20,699 nucleotides of DNA from a virus. The notes under the pieces were generated by a model, which saw nothing but the letters and a program-made list of their open reading frames with translations, searched no databases and was not told the DNA's origin. Both the position numbers and the translations under genes were made by a program. Shown here piece by piece: positions 20,556 through 20,699 of the stretch. How positions within the stretch are numbered: the stretch's first letter is position 1; every line of letters starts with the position of its first letter. The stretch spans positions 1-20,699 of IMG/VR virus record IMGVR_UViG_3300036846_001584. One strand, given 5' to 3'.

Positions 20556-20699
<144 letters not shown>

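Overview
The window looks like the right-hand part of an integrated podovirus-type prophage, or a prophage-derived genomic island, in a Stenotrophomonas-like member of the Xanthomonadaceae. The host call rests on three things. The last 47 codons of a sigma-70 gene (rpoD) read in from the right edge. A short REP hairpin beginning with GTAG, of the SMAG type described in Stenotrophomonas maltophilia, lies just beyond the rpoD terminator. The coding regions are GC-rich. A complete tRNA-Ile gene with a CAU anticodon (19508-19583, minus) marks the host/element junction. A P4-type tyrosine integrase (18117-19331) lies next to the tRNA 3' end and points into the element, so the element runs leftward. 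No second copy of the tRNA 3' end is visible, so the left attachment site must lie outside the window.

Right to left on the minus strand: (1) tRNA, a phased set of 10-bp repeats that are probably integrase arm sites, and the integrase. (2) A tightly packed early operon (17997 down to about 11950) of small unknown proteins, two AlpA/excisionase-like HTH proteins, a P22-antirepressor-N-domain protein, an HNH endonuclease, a winged-helix replication-type protein and two unknown proteins. Many starts and stops overlap (ATGA, TGATG, ATGGCTAG), which implies translational coupling. A cluster of about 21-bp iterons, a perfect DnaA box and an AT-rich run near 12845-13007 look like a replication origin lying inside a small gene. 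(3) A strong intrinsic terminator (11820-11857), then a late block: two virion or DNA-ejection-type proteins (490 and 784 aa), a 63-aa membrane protein on the opposite strand, and two phage proteins that overlap out of frame by 119 bp.

(4) The left third (about 1-6550) is accessory cargo, partly more AT-rich. It holds a three-TM membrane protein, a small acidic protein, a GTG-started TM-GAF protein coupled to an unknown partner, a secreted repeat-motif protein, a third AlpA-like HTH protein, and a wHTH + GHKL ATPase + DUF4325 (STAS-like) regulator behind a cluster of ATGCGTTC-type operator-like repeats. Next come a small unknown gene and a protein that aligns without gaps to the start of HslV/proteasome beta subunits, with Ser1, Asp17 and Lys33 after Met removal. 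The left edge cuts through the C-terminus of a Cys-rich protein.

The two most unusual items are the HslV/proteasome-like Ntn-hydrolase candidate and the gene-embedded iteron origin. The TM-GAF pair and the DUF4325 regulator are the best candidates for an undescribed signalling or defence cargo. Function is inferred from motifs only; no database search was possible.
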